Shown one piece after another: positions 47,986-56,152 of a stretch of DNA of 64,000 nt. Each line of letters begins with the position of its first letter. The first letter of the stretch is position 1. The position numbers and the translations under genes are program-made. The notes under the pieces were generated by a model that worked only from the letters and a program-made list of their open reading frames with translations, was not told the DNA's origin and did no database searches. The stretch comes from Gammaproteobacteria bacterium MFB021 (lineage in GTDB: Bacteria; Pseudomonadota; Gammaproteobacteria; Pseudomonadales; Halomonadaceae): positions 1 through 64,000 of the forward strand of contig JNVT01000104.1 of NCBI GenBank assembly GCA_000737985.1, given 5' to 3'.

Positions 47986-48615
47986 ATGGAGATCGTGCTG
48001 TACGCCTTTACCGTCATGTACACCCCGGGGCCGGTCAACCCGCTGGGGCTCAACGCCGGGCTCACGCGCTCGCCGCGGGAGAGCCTGGGGTTTTTCCTGG
48101 GAGTGGCCCTGGCGATGTTCGTCTGGTTCGTGGTGATTGGCTTTGCCGGGCAGCTATTCGTGGTCCAGCGTGTGCTGCCCTATATCGCTTTCGCCGGTAG
48201 CGCCTACATTCTCTACCTGGCGTTCAAGGTGTACCGCGCGCCGGTGTCGCTCGATGCGCAGACAGCGCCCGCTGCCAGGCTGATGTTTCGCGATGGCTTT
48301 CTGATGCAACTGCTCAACCCCAAGAACTCGCTGGGGGTGATCCCCATCGCCACGGTGATGTTCCCGGGGCGCGGCATCGCCGGTGGCGAGTTGCTGGCAT
48401 GTTCGGCGGCGATCGCCCTGGGCGGTGGCGGGGCGCCCGCGCTCTACGCGCTGGCCGGCCATCTGATTGGCCGGCGTATCGCCCGGGCCGAGGTGTTCCA
48501 CCTGTGCCATCGGCTGATGGCGCTGCTGCTGGTGGTCGTGGCGATCCTGATGTTGCGTGACTATGTCTGGTATAGCGATGTCTGGTATAGCGATGTCTGG
48601 GCAGCACTGCGCTGA
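47986..48615 (+). CDS. LysE-family exporter
   Basis: 209 residues, six hydrophobic segments. MEIVLYAFTVMYTPGPVNPL holds the TPGP motif, and FRDGFLMQLLNPKNSLGVIP matches the family mid-motif. The C-terminal end includes two in-frame copies of VWYSD from a 15-bp tandem repeat, apparently a recent addition after the last helix. ATG 47986 starts the family N-terminus. The AraC-type gene begins 9 nt downstream and probably regulates it. Confidence 0.85.
   Translation: MEIVLYAFTVMYTPGPVNPLGLNAGLTRSPRESLGFFLGVALAMFVWFVVIGFAGQLFVVQRVLPYIAFAGSAYILYLAFKVYRAPVSLDAQTAPAARLMFRDGFLMQLLNPKNSLGVIPIATVMFPGRGIAGGELLACSAAIALGGGGAPALYALAGHLIGRRIARAEVFHLCHRLMALLLVVVAILMLRDYVWYSDVWYSDVWAALR
48565..48600. repeat. 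15-bp repeat (2.4 copies) inside the LysE-type gene 3' end
   Basis: GTCTGGTATAGCGAT occurs twice plus GTCTGG, in frame, adding VWYSD copies to the C-terminus. Same class of short tandem repeat as at 31946 and 17480. Confidence 0.85.
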
Positions 48616-48624
48616 GGAGATGAC

Positions 48625-49446
48625 ATGGCAGAGGCGGAAGGAAGACGGACGAGTGATTGGCTGATCGCATCGCCGGCATCGCGGCTGGAGCGGATCGAAG
48701 CGCGCTTCCAGGGGCATGCCTACGACATGCACCGGCACGACAGTTTCGCCATCGGCCTGACCCTGAACGGCGTGCAGAGCTTCCATTACCGGCGTGGCTA
48801 TCGCCACAGCCTGCCCGGCACGGTGCTGGTGCTGCATCCGGACGAACCCCACGACGGCCATGCCGGCGACGCCCGTGGGTTTCACTACCGCATGCTCTAT
48901 ATCGATCCGGCGCTGATCCAGAGTGCCCTGGGCGGGCAGCCGCTGCCGTTCGTAGCAGGCGGGCTCTGCCGCGAGCCGCGACTTGCCACGGCAGTGCAGA
49001 CGCTATTGGCCAGTCTCGACGGCGCGCTCGACCCGCTGGAGGAGAGCGACGGCATCGCCGAGCTGGCCGATGCCCTGGCCGCCAACGGAGATGCCCGCCG
49101 CAGCGCGCCCAAGCGCTTGCCCGACTACCGTGCCGCGCAGCGGGTGCGGGAACGGCTCGACGCGGCGCTGCTGGACGGCGTCTCGCTGGATGAGCTGGAA
49201 GCCATCGCCGGCCAGCCGCGCTGGACGCTGTCGCGGGATTTTCGCGCGCTCTTCGGCACCAGCCCCTACCGCTATCTGACCCAGCGCCGGTTAGCGCTCG
49301 CCCGCCAGCAGATCGCCGTGGGCACTGGCTTGGCCGAGGCGGCGCATGCCGCCGGCTTCGCTGACCAGAGCCATATGACCCGCGCCTTCGGGCGGACCTA
49401 TGGCCTTTCTCCGGCGCGCTGGCGCGGCCTGCTCGGCACTCGCTGA
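48625..49446 (+). CDS. AraC-family regulator with N-terminal cupin
   Basis: 273 residues. Cupin-like ligand domain (YDMHRHDSFAIGLTLNGVQS, LPGTVLVLHPDEPHDGHAGD) and C-terminal tandem HTH (DELEAIAGQPRWTLSRDFRA, RLALARQQIAVGTGLAEAAH, GFADQSHMTRAFGRTYGL). This AraC plus LysE-exporter pairing is common. ATG 48625 has GAGGAGA 4-9 nt upstream. It ends before the tRNA-Arg gene. Confidence 0.9.
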   Translation: MAEAEGRRTSDWLIASPASRLERIEARFQGHAYDMHRHDSFAIGLTLNGVQSFHYRRGYRHSLPGTVLVLHPDEPHDGHAGDARGFHYRMLYIDPALIQSALGGQPLPFVAGGLCREPRLATAVQTLLASLDGALDPLEESDGIAELADALAANGDARRSAPKRLPDYRAAQRVRERLDAALLDGVSLDELEAIAGQPRWTLSRDFRALFGTSPYRYLTQRRLALARQQIAVGTGLAEAAHAAGFADQSHMTRAFGRTYGLSPARWRGLLGTR

Positions 49447-49574
49447 GTGCCGGCCCATCTGCCGCACGGCCCGGGCCGGCAGCACTCGGGACCACAACGG
49501 GTTTATCTCGGAGAATCCGGCGCTTATACTGTGCGCCGCTTGGAAACAGCGGCGCCATGCCGTCTCGCCACCAG

Positions 49575-49651
<77 letters not shown>

Positions 49652-49842
49652 AGTGACCTTCCTCGTTGCCCCACTTTTTTGCTATCCGCTAGTCCCCACC
49701 AGAATCGGCATACGCAGGGTTATGCAGTGAAGTATGGCTCTCCGTTCGGCGCGCAGCCGCATACCCACGTGTCGCTAGGAATCCGAAAGATCGAATAGAC
49801 CAGGCCATCTCGGCCATGGCTCTCTCGGAAGATTGATGGGGC

Positions 49843-50436
49843 TCAACTCTGTATGAAGGCCCAGGAGACAGCGCCGATCATCAGCAGGGCGAAGGTGAGG
49901 CGTAGCAACCGGGAGAAGAGAGGGCGCTGCACAAGGGGCCGGATGGCGCCGCCGACGCACATCCAGAAGATATTGGTGAACACAGCAACCGCCAGGCAAA
50001 CCCCCATGGTGGCCACATAAGCGATGGTCGCTGGCGAGATCGGCAGCAGAAACTGCGAGTAGATCACCAGTAGTACCGCGTAGGACTTCGGGTTGAGCAC
50101 GTTGAGCAGGACACCATCGCGCATCGTCAGGCGGGCGCCTTCGGCTGCGTGGGTGTCGAGTGGCGTGGTCGCGATGCGGTAGGCGAGGTAGAGCACGTAG
50201 AGCCCGCCCACGATCTGTAGTGTCAGCTTTGCACTCGGCCAGGCTGCCAGTAGCGCCGCCAGGCCCAGGGCCGCGGCCACCATGGATATCGCCAGCCCGG
50301 TCAGAATGCCCACGTAGAGCGAGAGCGTCTTGCGCACCCCAAAGGTGGCGGATGTCGCCACGATGGTCATGGGTCCCGGCCCCGGAGAGCCGAACAACAG
50401 CATTGCCGTCATGGCGAGCGTGGCGAGTGGCGACAT
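49843..50436 (-). CDS. LysE-family exporter, divergent from a TetR regulator
   Basis: 197 residues, six hydrophobic helices. The N-terminal motif is FGSPGPGPMTIVATSATFGV and the mid-motif MRDGVLLNVLNPKSYAVLLV. ATG 50436 has GGAGA about 9 nt upstream. It is divergent from the TetR gene at 50577 with a 33-bp inverted repeat between, so it is almost certainly repressed by it and induced by the exported compound, whose identity is unknown. Confidence 0.88.
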   Translation of the reverse strand: MSPLATLAMTAMLLFGSPGPGPMTIVATSATFGVRKTLSLYVGILTGLAISMVAAALGLAALLAAWPSAKLTLQIVGGLYVLYLAYRIATTPLDTHAAEGARLTMRDGVLLNVLNPKSYAVLLVIYSQFLLPISPATIAYVATMGVCLAVAVFTNIFWMCVGGAIRPLVQRPLFSRLLRLTFALLMIGAVSWAFIQS

Positions 50437-50505
50437 GAGTTTTCATCTCCGAGTGCGGTCTCTCGCAGCGACACCGGCCATGACATGCCATCGCCGCTTG
50501 GAACC

Positions 50506-50538
50506 GATCAGTACCGTTTGCGTAAGACGGTACTGATC
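50506..50538. promoter_or_regulatory. TetR operator: inverted repeat with 12-bp perfect arms
   Basis: GATCAGTACCGT (50506-50517) and ACGGTACTGATC (50527-50538) are exact reverse complements separated by 9 nt, 70 nt before the LysE start and 39 nt before the TetR start. Confidence 0.85.
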
Positions 50539-50576
50539 ATTACCATCCCATGTCAATCTCACAGAAGGGATAAGCC

Positions 50577-51119
50577 ATGGCGACACAGGCGCGTGAACGA
50601 CTGATAGCGACAGCGGAAACGCTCTTCTACCAACGCGGCATCCAGGCGGTCGGCATCAGCGAACTGATCGACGCCTCCGGCGTGGGGCGTGCGTCCTTCT
50701 ACCGTCACTTCGACAGCAAGGATGCCCTGGTGCATGCCGTGCTACGTCACCGCAATGAGAGGGCGCTGGCCGCCTTGGAGGCAGCTCTTGCCGGCAGCGA
50801 TGGCTCGCCCTTAGGTGTGTTCGACGTGGTCGCCGAGCGCTACGGGCAAGCCGACTTTCGGGGCTGTGCCTTTATCAACGCCATGGTCGAAGCCGCCGAC
50901 CGGGGCAGCGAGACCCACCGCATCGCCAGAGCGCACAAGCTGGCTCAGATAGAGATCATTGCTCGCCAGCTCGAGCAAGCCGGCCACTCTCCGAGCGGAG
51001 AACTCGCCCGCGATTTTCAGCTATTGATCGACGGCGCGGTCATGGGCGTACTACGTGAAGGCAATCTCGAACCGGTCGAGAGAGCCAAGCAGATAGCGGC
51101 CAGGCTGCTGCATCTATGA
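50577..51119 (+). CDS. TetR/AcrR-family repressor
   Basis: 180 residues. N-terminal HTH: QRGIQAVGISELIDASGVGR followed by ASFYRHFDSKDALVHAVL. The C-terminal ligand domain contains FRGCAFINAMVEAADRGSET, usual for the TetR_C_16-like group. ATG 50577 follows AGAAGGG. Pairs with the divergent exporter; after it the sequence becomes AT-rich and gene-poor. Confidence 0.92.
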   Translation: MATQARERLIATAETLFYQRGIQAVGISELIDASGVGRASFYRHFDSKDALVHAVLRHRNERALAALEAALAGSDGSPLGVFDVVAERYGQADFRGCAFINAMVEAADRGSETHRIARAHKLAQIEIIARQLEQAGHSPSGELARDFQLLIDGAVMGVLREGNLEPVERAKQIAARLLHL

Positions 51120-51774
51120 GCATCGCCTCAACCGTAGTGATGGTTCTCTCACCATGCTAAGCCTCCGACAAACCATACGTTGCGCTACTACTGGTGCTGA
51201 TATGAGCCTCGGGTAGCGCCAAGAATTTATCTAAATATCTGCAACATTTTTCCCTAAGCCTGTTTCGAGAAACATGCCTGATTGCGACATGCGACCAAAT
51301 GACAGGGTGTGAGGGTATTCCTAATAAAGGCAGAAACGTGCTAAGTGTTACCTTATGGCAACAAAGGGATAAGCCGTGATTGATACTTGGGTGGCTAATC
51401 GCGATGTTTCCATCTATGGCGCCGGCGCGCTGTCGACCTCCCGCCCCGCCAACGCGCTAGAGGGGGCGGTTTTGATGCAAAGTTGCAGAGGGCTCCAACC
51501 CGCGCCACTGCTGAGGAGGCGGGGCGATTTGGCACCCTAGGAAATGATGCGGAATGATGCATTTTGCAGCGTTCTCGACGAAAGGTGGGGGGCTTTGGAT
51601 AGAGAAGTGAAACGTAATATGGCAGATTGATACAAAAGGTATTCCCAACAGAGCTTGAGGCGGCTGACAGGTTCCGGCCCAGAGCGGAGATGGCGAGATG
51701 GGCAGCGGGCTTAAAAGTCTGGGAGTATCCGCATTATTGCTGAACAAACCATATTGACAGTAAAGGAAAAAGTC
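51120..51774 (+). other. 655-bp gene-poor left margin of the accessory island
   Basis: No gene is supported. A GTG-started 54-codon frame at about 51376 has a weak ribosome site and ends in a low-complexity tail, so it is not called. CCGCCCC...GGGGGCGG followed by TTTTG near 51438-51474 is terminator-like (rightward). Composition falls from the GC-rich background toward the AT-rich island here. Confidence 0.5.
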
Positions 51775-51906
51775 ATGGGAATTAAACCAGGGCCGAAAAG
51801 AACTGCTAAATCGACCGGAGAGCCAGATAAGCGTCAACGTGATAACAAAAGCACTCCTGGAAATACAAAATCGCTTAAGCCTCATAAACACAAACCTGGT
51901 GATTAA
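51775..51906 (+). CDS. Small basic hydrophilic protein (43 residues), tentative
   Basis: An ATG with AAAGGA 7 nt upstream opens a frame encoding a Lys/Arg-, Pro- and Gly-rich peptide beginning MGIKPGPKRTAKSTG and ending KPHKHKPGD, with no hydrophobic core. It is likely disordered and could bind nucleic acid. There is no recognised family. It is AT-richer than the flanking chromosome, like the island genes after it. It may also be a chance frame within a recombination site: GCGTTATAC (51985-51993), a typical attC 3' end, follows shortly after. Confidence 0.35.
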   Translation: MGIKPGPKRTAKSTGEPDKRQRDNKSTPGNTKSLKPHKHKPGD

Positions 51907-52177
51907 AAGGGAGGTTGGCAACTTCCAGCCGAAAGCGACCCATAGCGGACGGTCCAAGGAAGGTCGCATGTGCGTTCCAAGGCGTTATACAGCAGGCACG
52001 ATTATTGGTGTTATGTTGCCGAACTATATTTAATATTTAAAAGTTTCAGCAAGTTGGGGTGCGGATGTTGTGCTAGATAATATTGTTGAACGTGCGTTCA
52101 AGTCAAAAAAATCGTGCTATCTAATACCTGTTAGCATCTCACTCACCTTCAGAGTCGCTTATCAATAAGGAATAATT

Positions 52178-52630
52178 ATGGCAGTACTTGGTATTAACTT
52201 GGTAAAGGATGGATTCCGATACTGTGTTCTCGATGGGAGCAAAGATGCTCCTGTATTGGTCCACTTTGAGAAAGTTCAAACAAACAATTTTCCAAACACA
52301 CAACAACTGATGAACTGGTATGAGACCACTTTTCAGAATTTAATAACTCGATTCTCGCCAGAGGCAATCGGGATAAAGGTCTCATTAAATGCGAGGAAAG
52401 CCGAAATCATCCCATGGTATTATCCCCTAGGAATTCTTCACAACTTGTCTCATCAAAATCAAATTAATACCTTCGAATTTGTTTCAGCGAACTTCACGCC
52501 ATCAAAATTCGGTATAGATAAATCCATCAATATTTATGATTACATAGATCAATTTTTTGGTGTGTTTCAGCCTAAGTGGGATAAAAATCAAAAGTACGCC
52601 CTGCTTGCGGCATGGATGAATTTGAAATGA
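52178..52630 (+). CDS. RNase H/RuvC-like small protein coupled to a kinase
   Basis: 150 residues. The start VLGINLVKDGFRYCVLDG has the beta-hairpin-beta look of the RNase H/RuvC fold, and FSPEAIGIKVSLNARKAEI and TFEFVSANFTPSKFGIDK fit later strands; the end reads FQPKWDKNQKYALLAAWM. Acidic catalytic residues are not clearly conserved, so activity is uncertain. ATG 52178 has AAGGAA 7 nt upstream. Its TGA overlaps the kinase ATG (ATGA). AT-rich codon use differs strongly from the chromosome. Fold assignment is inference from pattern, not from a database match. Confidence 0.6.
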   Translation: MAVLGINLVKDGFRYCVLDGSKDAPVLVHFEKVQTNNFPNTQQLMNWYETTFQNLITRFSPEAIGIKVSLNARKAEIIPWYYPLGILHNLSHQNQINTFEFVSANFTPSKFGIDKSINIYDYIDQFFGVFQPKWDKNQKYALLAAWMNLK

Positions 52631-53649
52631 GCTTAGGTCAAATTGGGAAATATGAACTAATAAAACATCTCGGAAATGGTGCATTTGGTGATGTGTATCT
52701 AGCTCATGATCATGCTCTAGATACACAGAAAGCCATTAAAATTCTAAACGCTCCCGATGCGAATGATGCGATAAAAAAACTTGAAGAAGCTCAGATTCTT
52801 CACAAATGCATGCATAAAAATATTGTCCACATAAACGAGGCAAATATTTATGACATCAATTCATCACCTCACGTGATCATTGACATGGAATATTTGCCTC
52901 GAGGAAGTTTTGAAGATGCCATAAAAAACAATTCGGTATCTATACACACAACTTTGAGGCTAATTATTGATTGCCTATTTGCATTAGAACATGCACATAT
53001 TAATGGAATACTTCATCGTGACATAAAGCCAGCGAATATCATGCTGTGTGATTTCGGTGCTAAGTTATCTGATTTTGGACTTGCCACAGTTCTAGGATTG
53101 CAGGCAGCAGGTTCGCCCCAAGGCTATACAACACATCTTCCCCCTGAATATTTTGTAACCCGAAACACGACTGTGCTAACAGATGTTTTCGCAGTTGGTA
53201 TGACTTTATTCAGAGCATGTAATTATATAAGTGATTGGAATGGCGCAATTCGACACTTTCCAGACCCAATGTCGCTCATACACTCGGGACAGCTCGTAAG
53301 CTCTCTGGGTTTTGCACCCTTTGTTCCATTGAAGTTAAAAAAGATTATCAATAAGGCTTGTGCCTATTATTCCACTCAAAGGTATCAGAGCGCAGCAGAG
53401 TTTAGGCAAGCTATAGGGCGGCTATCTCCAAAAATAGATTGGGTTCCAACAGGTCAAAGCTCGTTTGAAGGTGTCTGCACCCGCACTAACGCCTCCTACT
53501 CTATTGCTCTCGCTCCAACAAGATCATCCTTTAATGTCGAAGTCAAAAAGAACAATAGAAAGCAAAGTAGTGAATGCAAGTCATTGACCAATTTTGATGA
53601 TGCTAGCAAGTACCTATTTGGTTATGTCTCGTCGTCTTTGTTTGAGTAG
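52627..53649 (+). CDS. Hanks-type serine/threonine protein kinase
   Basis: 340 residues with all kinase motifs: glycine loop LGNGAFGDVYLAHD (16-21), Lys38 in KAIKIL, Glu in the C-helix, HRDIKPAN (130-137), DFG (149-151), PPEYF in place of APE, and TDVFAVGMTLF. It should be catalytically active. No transmembrane or PASTA segment; a 70-residue C-terminal domain (from about 270) is unique. ATG 52627, overlapping the upstream stop as ATGA, is preferred to ATG 52612. Kinases fused or paired with small proteins occur in phage-defence islands; that role is inferred from context only. Confidence 0.85.
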   Translation: MSLGQIGKYELIKHLGNGAFGDVYLAHDHALDTQKAIKILNAPDANDAIKKLEEAQILHKCMHKNIVHINEANIYDINSSPHVIIDMEYLPRGSFEDAIKNNSVSIHTTLRLIIDCLFALEHAHINGILHRDIKPANIMLCDFGAKLSDFGLATVLGLQAAGSPQGYTTHLPPEYFVTRNTTVLTDVFAVGMTLFRACNYISDWNGAIRHFPDPMSLIHSGQLVSSLGFAPFVPLKLKKIINKACAYYSTQRYQSAAEFRQAIGRLSPKIDWVPTGQSSFEGVCTRTNASYSIALAPTRSSFNVEVKKNNRKQSSECKSLTNFDDASKYLFGYVSSSLFE

Positions 53650-53656
53650 CAGGAGA

Positions 53657-53741
53657 GTGCTAACAAGTGGCTGCTGTCGAACTGGCAAAAGTGGGGGCGA
53701 AGCCGGAGCTTTTCCCAGCGGCAGAGTCGAGCGTTTAGACA
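53657..53741. repeat. attC-like imperfect inverted repeat 1
   Basis: An 85-nt element directly after the kinase. The ends GTGCTAAC and GTTTAGAC pair with one bulge each, and inside CTGCTGTCGAACTGGCAAAAG pairs with CTTTTCCCAGCGGCAG with unpaired bases. The next gene starts 12 nt later. Size, bulged pairing and position fit an integron cassette recombination site. Confidence 0.5.
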
Positions 53742-53753
53742 TCAGGAGATGGA

Positions 53754-54578
53754 ATGTCGACTCACGAACTTGACCTTCTAGAGAACGCTTTAGATAGCCT
53801 GATCGAAGCACTGTCTAAATTTGAAGACGGTGAGGAAGGTGAGCCAAAAGCATATAAATTTGCAGTCCTGCACGTGGCTCATTTTATTGAGCTAATTTTC
53901 AAACATCATATAGCTTCAAAACATCCTTTGCTTATATACAAAGACCCTTTTGCCAAAAAGCTGGACCAAAATAAAACCATAGGACTCTGGGAGTGTATTA
54001 ATTTCATCAACAATGAAGACCCCGAGACAGTGTCGCTAGAATTAAGGAAGGATTTGGAGTGGATAAAACGGCTAAGGAACGAAATTGAACACCACAAGTT
54101 TACGATGGACGTACCTCAGGTTCGCAGTACTATAGGACGGCTATTCCGCTCGGTAATGGAATTCTTGGACGAGCACGCCGGTATGAATATTGAAGATCAT
54201 ATTCCGGAATATGCAAAAGAGACCTTCAAGATATTGTCAGATGAATATAAATTTTCTATTCGAACAGCCATAAAAGCTGCTGACGAGGTAGAAAAAGAAA
54301 ACCCAATTGATTATTCATCTGACCCAGATGCAGATCCCGCGAGGCTTGAATGCCCTGAATGTGGACACTATACACTGGTGCTAAACGAGGAATCCAACAC
54401 CGGATATCGTTGCACGTTTTGCGAGAACGAAGAAAGCGATGAGCTTCCCGGCACCTGTGACATATGTGGTGTCCATACAACACAAGAAGAATTAGATTAT
54501 TGGCCCATGGATAATGGGGGCGTGGAAGCTCGATGTTATTACTGTTCAGGAAGGCATCGTATGGATAAAGACGATTGA
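53754..54578 (+). CDS. HEPN-motif protein with two C-terminal zinc ribbons
   Basis: 274 residues. The N-terminal helical domain (1-~180) includes KRLRNEIEHHKF, where Arg108-x4-His113 matches the R-x4-6-H motif of HEPN ribonucleases. The C-terminus has four CxxC knuckles (200-203, 220-223, 235-238, 261-264): CPEC, CTFC, CDIC, CYYC. ATG 53754 follows AGGAGA by 6 nt. A HEPN RNase with zinc-ribbon sensor would fit toxin or abortive-infection proteins; a non-catalytic role, as in many HEPN-like domains, is equally possible. AT-rich island gene flanked by attC-like repeats. Confidence 0.7.
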   Translation: MSTHELDLLENALDSLIEALSKFEDGEEGEPKAYKFAVLHVAHFIELIFKHHIASKHPLLIYKDPFAKKLDQNKTIGLWECINFINNEDPETVSLELRKDLEWIKRLRNEIEHHKFTMDVPQVRSTIGRLFRSVMEFLDEHAGMNIEDHIPEYAKETFKILSDEYKFSIRTAIKAADEVEKENPIDYSSDPDADPARLECPECGHYTLVLNEESNTGYRCTFCENEESDELPGTCDICGVHTTQEELDYWPMDNGGVEARCYYCSGRHRMDKDD

Positions 54579-54588
54579 TCCGTAAAAT

Positions 54589-54668
54589 GCCTAACAAAGC
54601 CATTAAATTCGCTCCTTGCGGTCGCCGGACGCTCGTTCCTCGCGCCGTTTATGGCGAGCATCAGGTTG
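54589..54668. repeat. attC-like imperfect inverted repeat 2
   Basis: Starts with GCCTAAC, an exact RYYYAAC box, 11 nt after the HEPN gene. GCCATTAAATTCGC near the left end pairs with GCGCCGTTTATGGC near the right end with bulges. The right outer box (AGGTTG) is degenerate. The next gene follows 19 nt later. Confidence 0.5.
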
Positions 54669-54687
54669 AAAAGGAGAATTTACTCAT

Positions 54688-55047
54688 ATGCTTACCCTAT
54701 ATAGTTCGTCTGGTCAGGCAGTTGCTTATTTAGATGACGATGGGCAGTCGATTTATTTGTATGACGGTACACCAGTTGGGTGGCTCTCTGACGAGTCAGT
54801 TTACGCTTACAGCGGGCGTTACTTAGGTTGGGTTGATAACGGTTGGTTCTATGACCGCAACGGTCGACCTGCATTTTTTACAGATTACTCATCAGGTGGC
54901 CCAGCGAGACCAGCTAGATCTGCGCGCGCAGCGAGAGGGGCGCGAGGGGCTCGACCTGCTAGAGGTGCACGCGAAGCTCGCCCCGCAAGACCTGCTCGTT
55001 CACTTTCTTGGTCCCAGGTATCGAATAGCGGTTACTTCGATCAGTAA
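54688..55047 (+). CDS. 4-fold beta-flower domain protein with Arg/Ala/Pro repeat tail
   Basis: 119 residues. Four repeated strands: LYSSSGQAVAYLDDDGQSIY, LYDGTPVGWLSDESVYAYSG, RYLGWVDNGWFYDRNGRPAF, typical of the bacterial '4-fold beta flower' family. The tail is GGPARPARSARAARGARGAR and further ARPAR repeats, then SLSWSQVS; in relatives this tail is usually a Lys/Pro repeat, here Arg/Ala. ATG 54688 has AAGGAG upstream. Function unknown. Last gene of the cassette-like cluster. Confidence 0.8.
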   Translation: MLTLYSSSGQAVAYLDDDGQSIYLYDGTPVGWLSDESVYAYSGRYLGWVDNGWFYDRNGRPAFFTDYSSGGPARPARSARAARGARGARPARGAREARPARPARSLSWSQVSNSGYFDQ

Positions 55048-55064
55048 TGGCCGAATGCTACCAC

Positions 55065-55517
55065 TCAAAGGTTACCCGCCACGGGCCGGACTTTGACGAA
55101 TTTCATCAAGCCACGATCCCGTTTCTCTACGGGAAGCCAGCCGGCACGCTCGTAGAACGCATAGGCTCGACTGCCGATCTCGGTTTCCAGCCAGATCTCG
55201 TCGAATTTGGCGAATAGATGGCGCTCGGCTTTCTCGAGGAGCAAGCGGCCCACACCTTGCCCTTCATGGTCGGCGCGGACGAATAGTCCAAACACGCACC
55301 CGGTCTTATTGCGAACCATTGAGAATCCCACGAGTACTCCATCAATCTCTGCAACCCAAAGACAAGGTTCCTGAGCGAGCTCGGCGGCAAAGGTCTCCGG
55401 CGTGATGTCCATTTCGGCGAGCTGCTCGAGCGAAAGATGGTTCTCTGCCACGCTTGTGCGAATGGCGAAGATCTCCCCGATGTCTGTCTCTCTTGCTTCT
55501 CTCACTTGAATTGACAT
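55065..55517 (-). CDS. GNAT-family N-acetyltransferase
   Basis: 150 residues. REARETDIGEIFAIRTSVAE, the acetyl-CoA loop VRADHEGQGVGRLLLEKAE (Q-x-x-G-x-G) and RAYAFYERAGWLPVEKRDRG are typical of GCN5-related enzymes. ATG 55517 has AAGGATG 8 nt upstream. Substrate unknown. It is read toward the island; the 17 nt between it and the beta-flower gene mark the island's right edge, since its GC content is again chromosomal. Confidence 0.88.
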   Translation of the reverse strand: MSIQVREARETDIGEIFAIRTSVAENHLSLEQLAEMDITPETFAAELAQEPCLWVAEIDGVLVGFSMVRNKTGCVFGLFVRADHEGQGVGRLLLEKAERHLFAKFDEIWLETEIGSRAYAFYERAGWLPVEKRDRGLMKFVKVRPVAGNL

Positions 55518-56152
55518 GGATCGACATCCTTGGCAGTGCTTGAAAAGCCCATCGGTGATTATTTTGAGGCACGCAGTGGCCTTAGGCGAGCCTGCTTGGC
55601 GGTTGGGAGCCGTGGCTACGGGGTGTGCGATGGATAACCACGCGGTCGGATTTTGAGGCTGAGAGGTATATCGTGTGATATATCTAGATTGTCGAACCTA
55701 TTAAATCTATCGCAAAAACATATACTTAACTGTGATTATGGAATCCTGTCGGGCCAGCGGCAGCGCGATTTTTTGGGTCTCTCCCTCGATTTTCCGTGCT
55801 TATCGCATGGGACAGCGTGACGAGGCCCTGCCTTCCCAGACTGCTCGCCCTCGACCGCCTCCCGCACCGCCATCGAGCGCTCAGCCCCCGCTCTGAAAGC
55901 GGCGCCAGGTGGCCTGGGGGTAGTCATCGACCATTGCCTTGTGCGAGATCTCTTACAAAGTTGGACCAAATAGTCTTAGAAAACTGGTCCTATGGCGGGC
56001 GGTGAGATTCGTTATCCTGTGCGGGTGCCCGATTGGGCCTGCGTTTGAACCCGGCCCCTTGGGCCGGGTATTTTCGTTTCAGCCCCGCAAACCTCTAACC
56101 GGCTCGATAACGCCCGCAGGGGCAGGCTGGATCTCGAAAAGGCCCGACCCCC
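55518..56152 (+). other. 635-bp gene-poor region with an orphan Rrf2-like site
   Basis: No gene is supported. Around 55958-55993, GGACCAAATAGTC and AACTGGTCCTA resemble half-sites of Rrf2-family operators, yet no regulator or target gene follows; a terminator at 56050 comes instead. AT-rich stretch 55660-55735 may be a promoter remnant. This may be what is left of a deleted operon. Confidence 0.4.
56050..56074 (+). terminator. Intrinsic terminator upstream of the GNAT gene
   Basis: CCCGGCC pairs with GGCCGGG around CCTTG, followed by TATTTT. With the Rrf2-like site before it, it could end a short leader transcript. Confidence 0.7.

Noticed and set aside
51457-51969. 170-codon leftward frame at the island margin
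   Set aside because: Composition is Phe/Ser/Pro-rich without fold-like pattern, no Shine-Dalgarno, and it crosses a likely terminator and the small rightward gene.
55736-55969. 77-codon leftward frame resembling a basic transposase-like fragment
   Set aside because: No recognisable motif and no ribosome site; transposon origin could not be supported.
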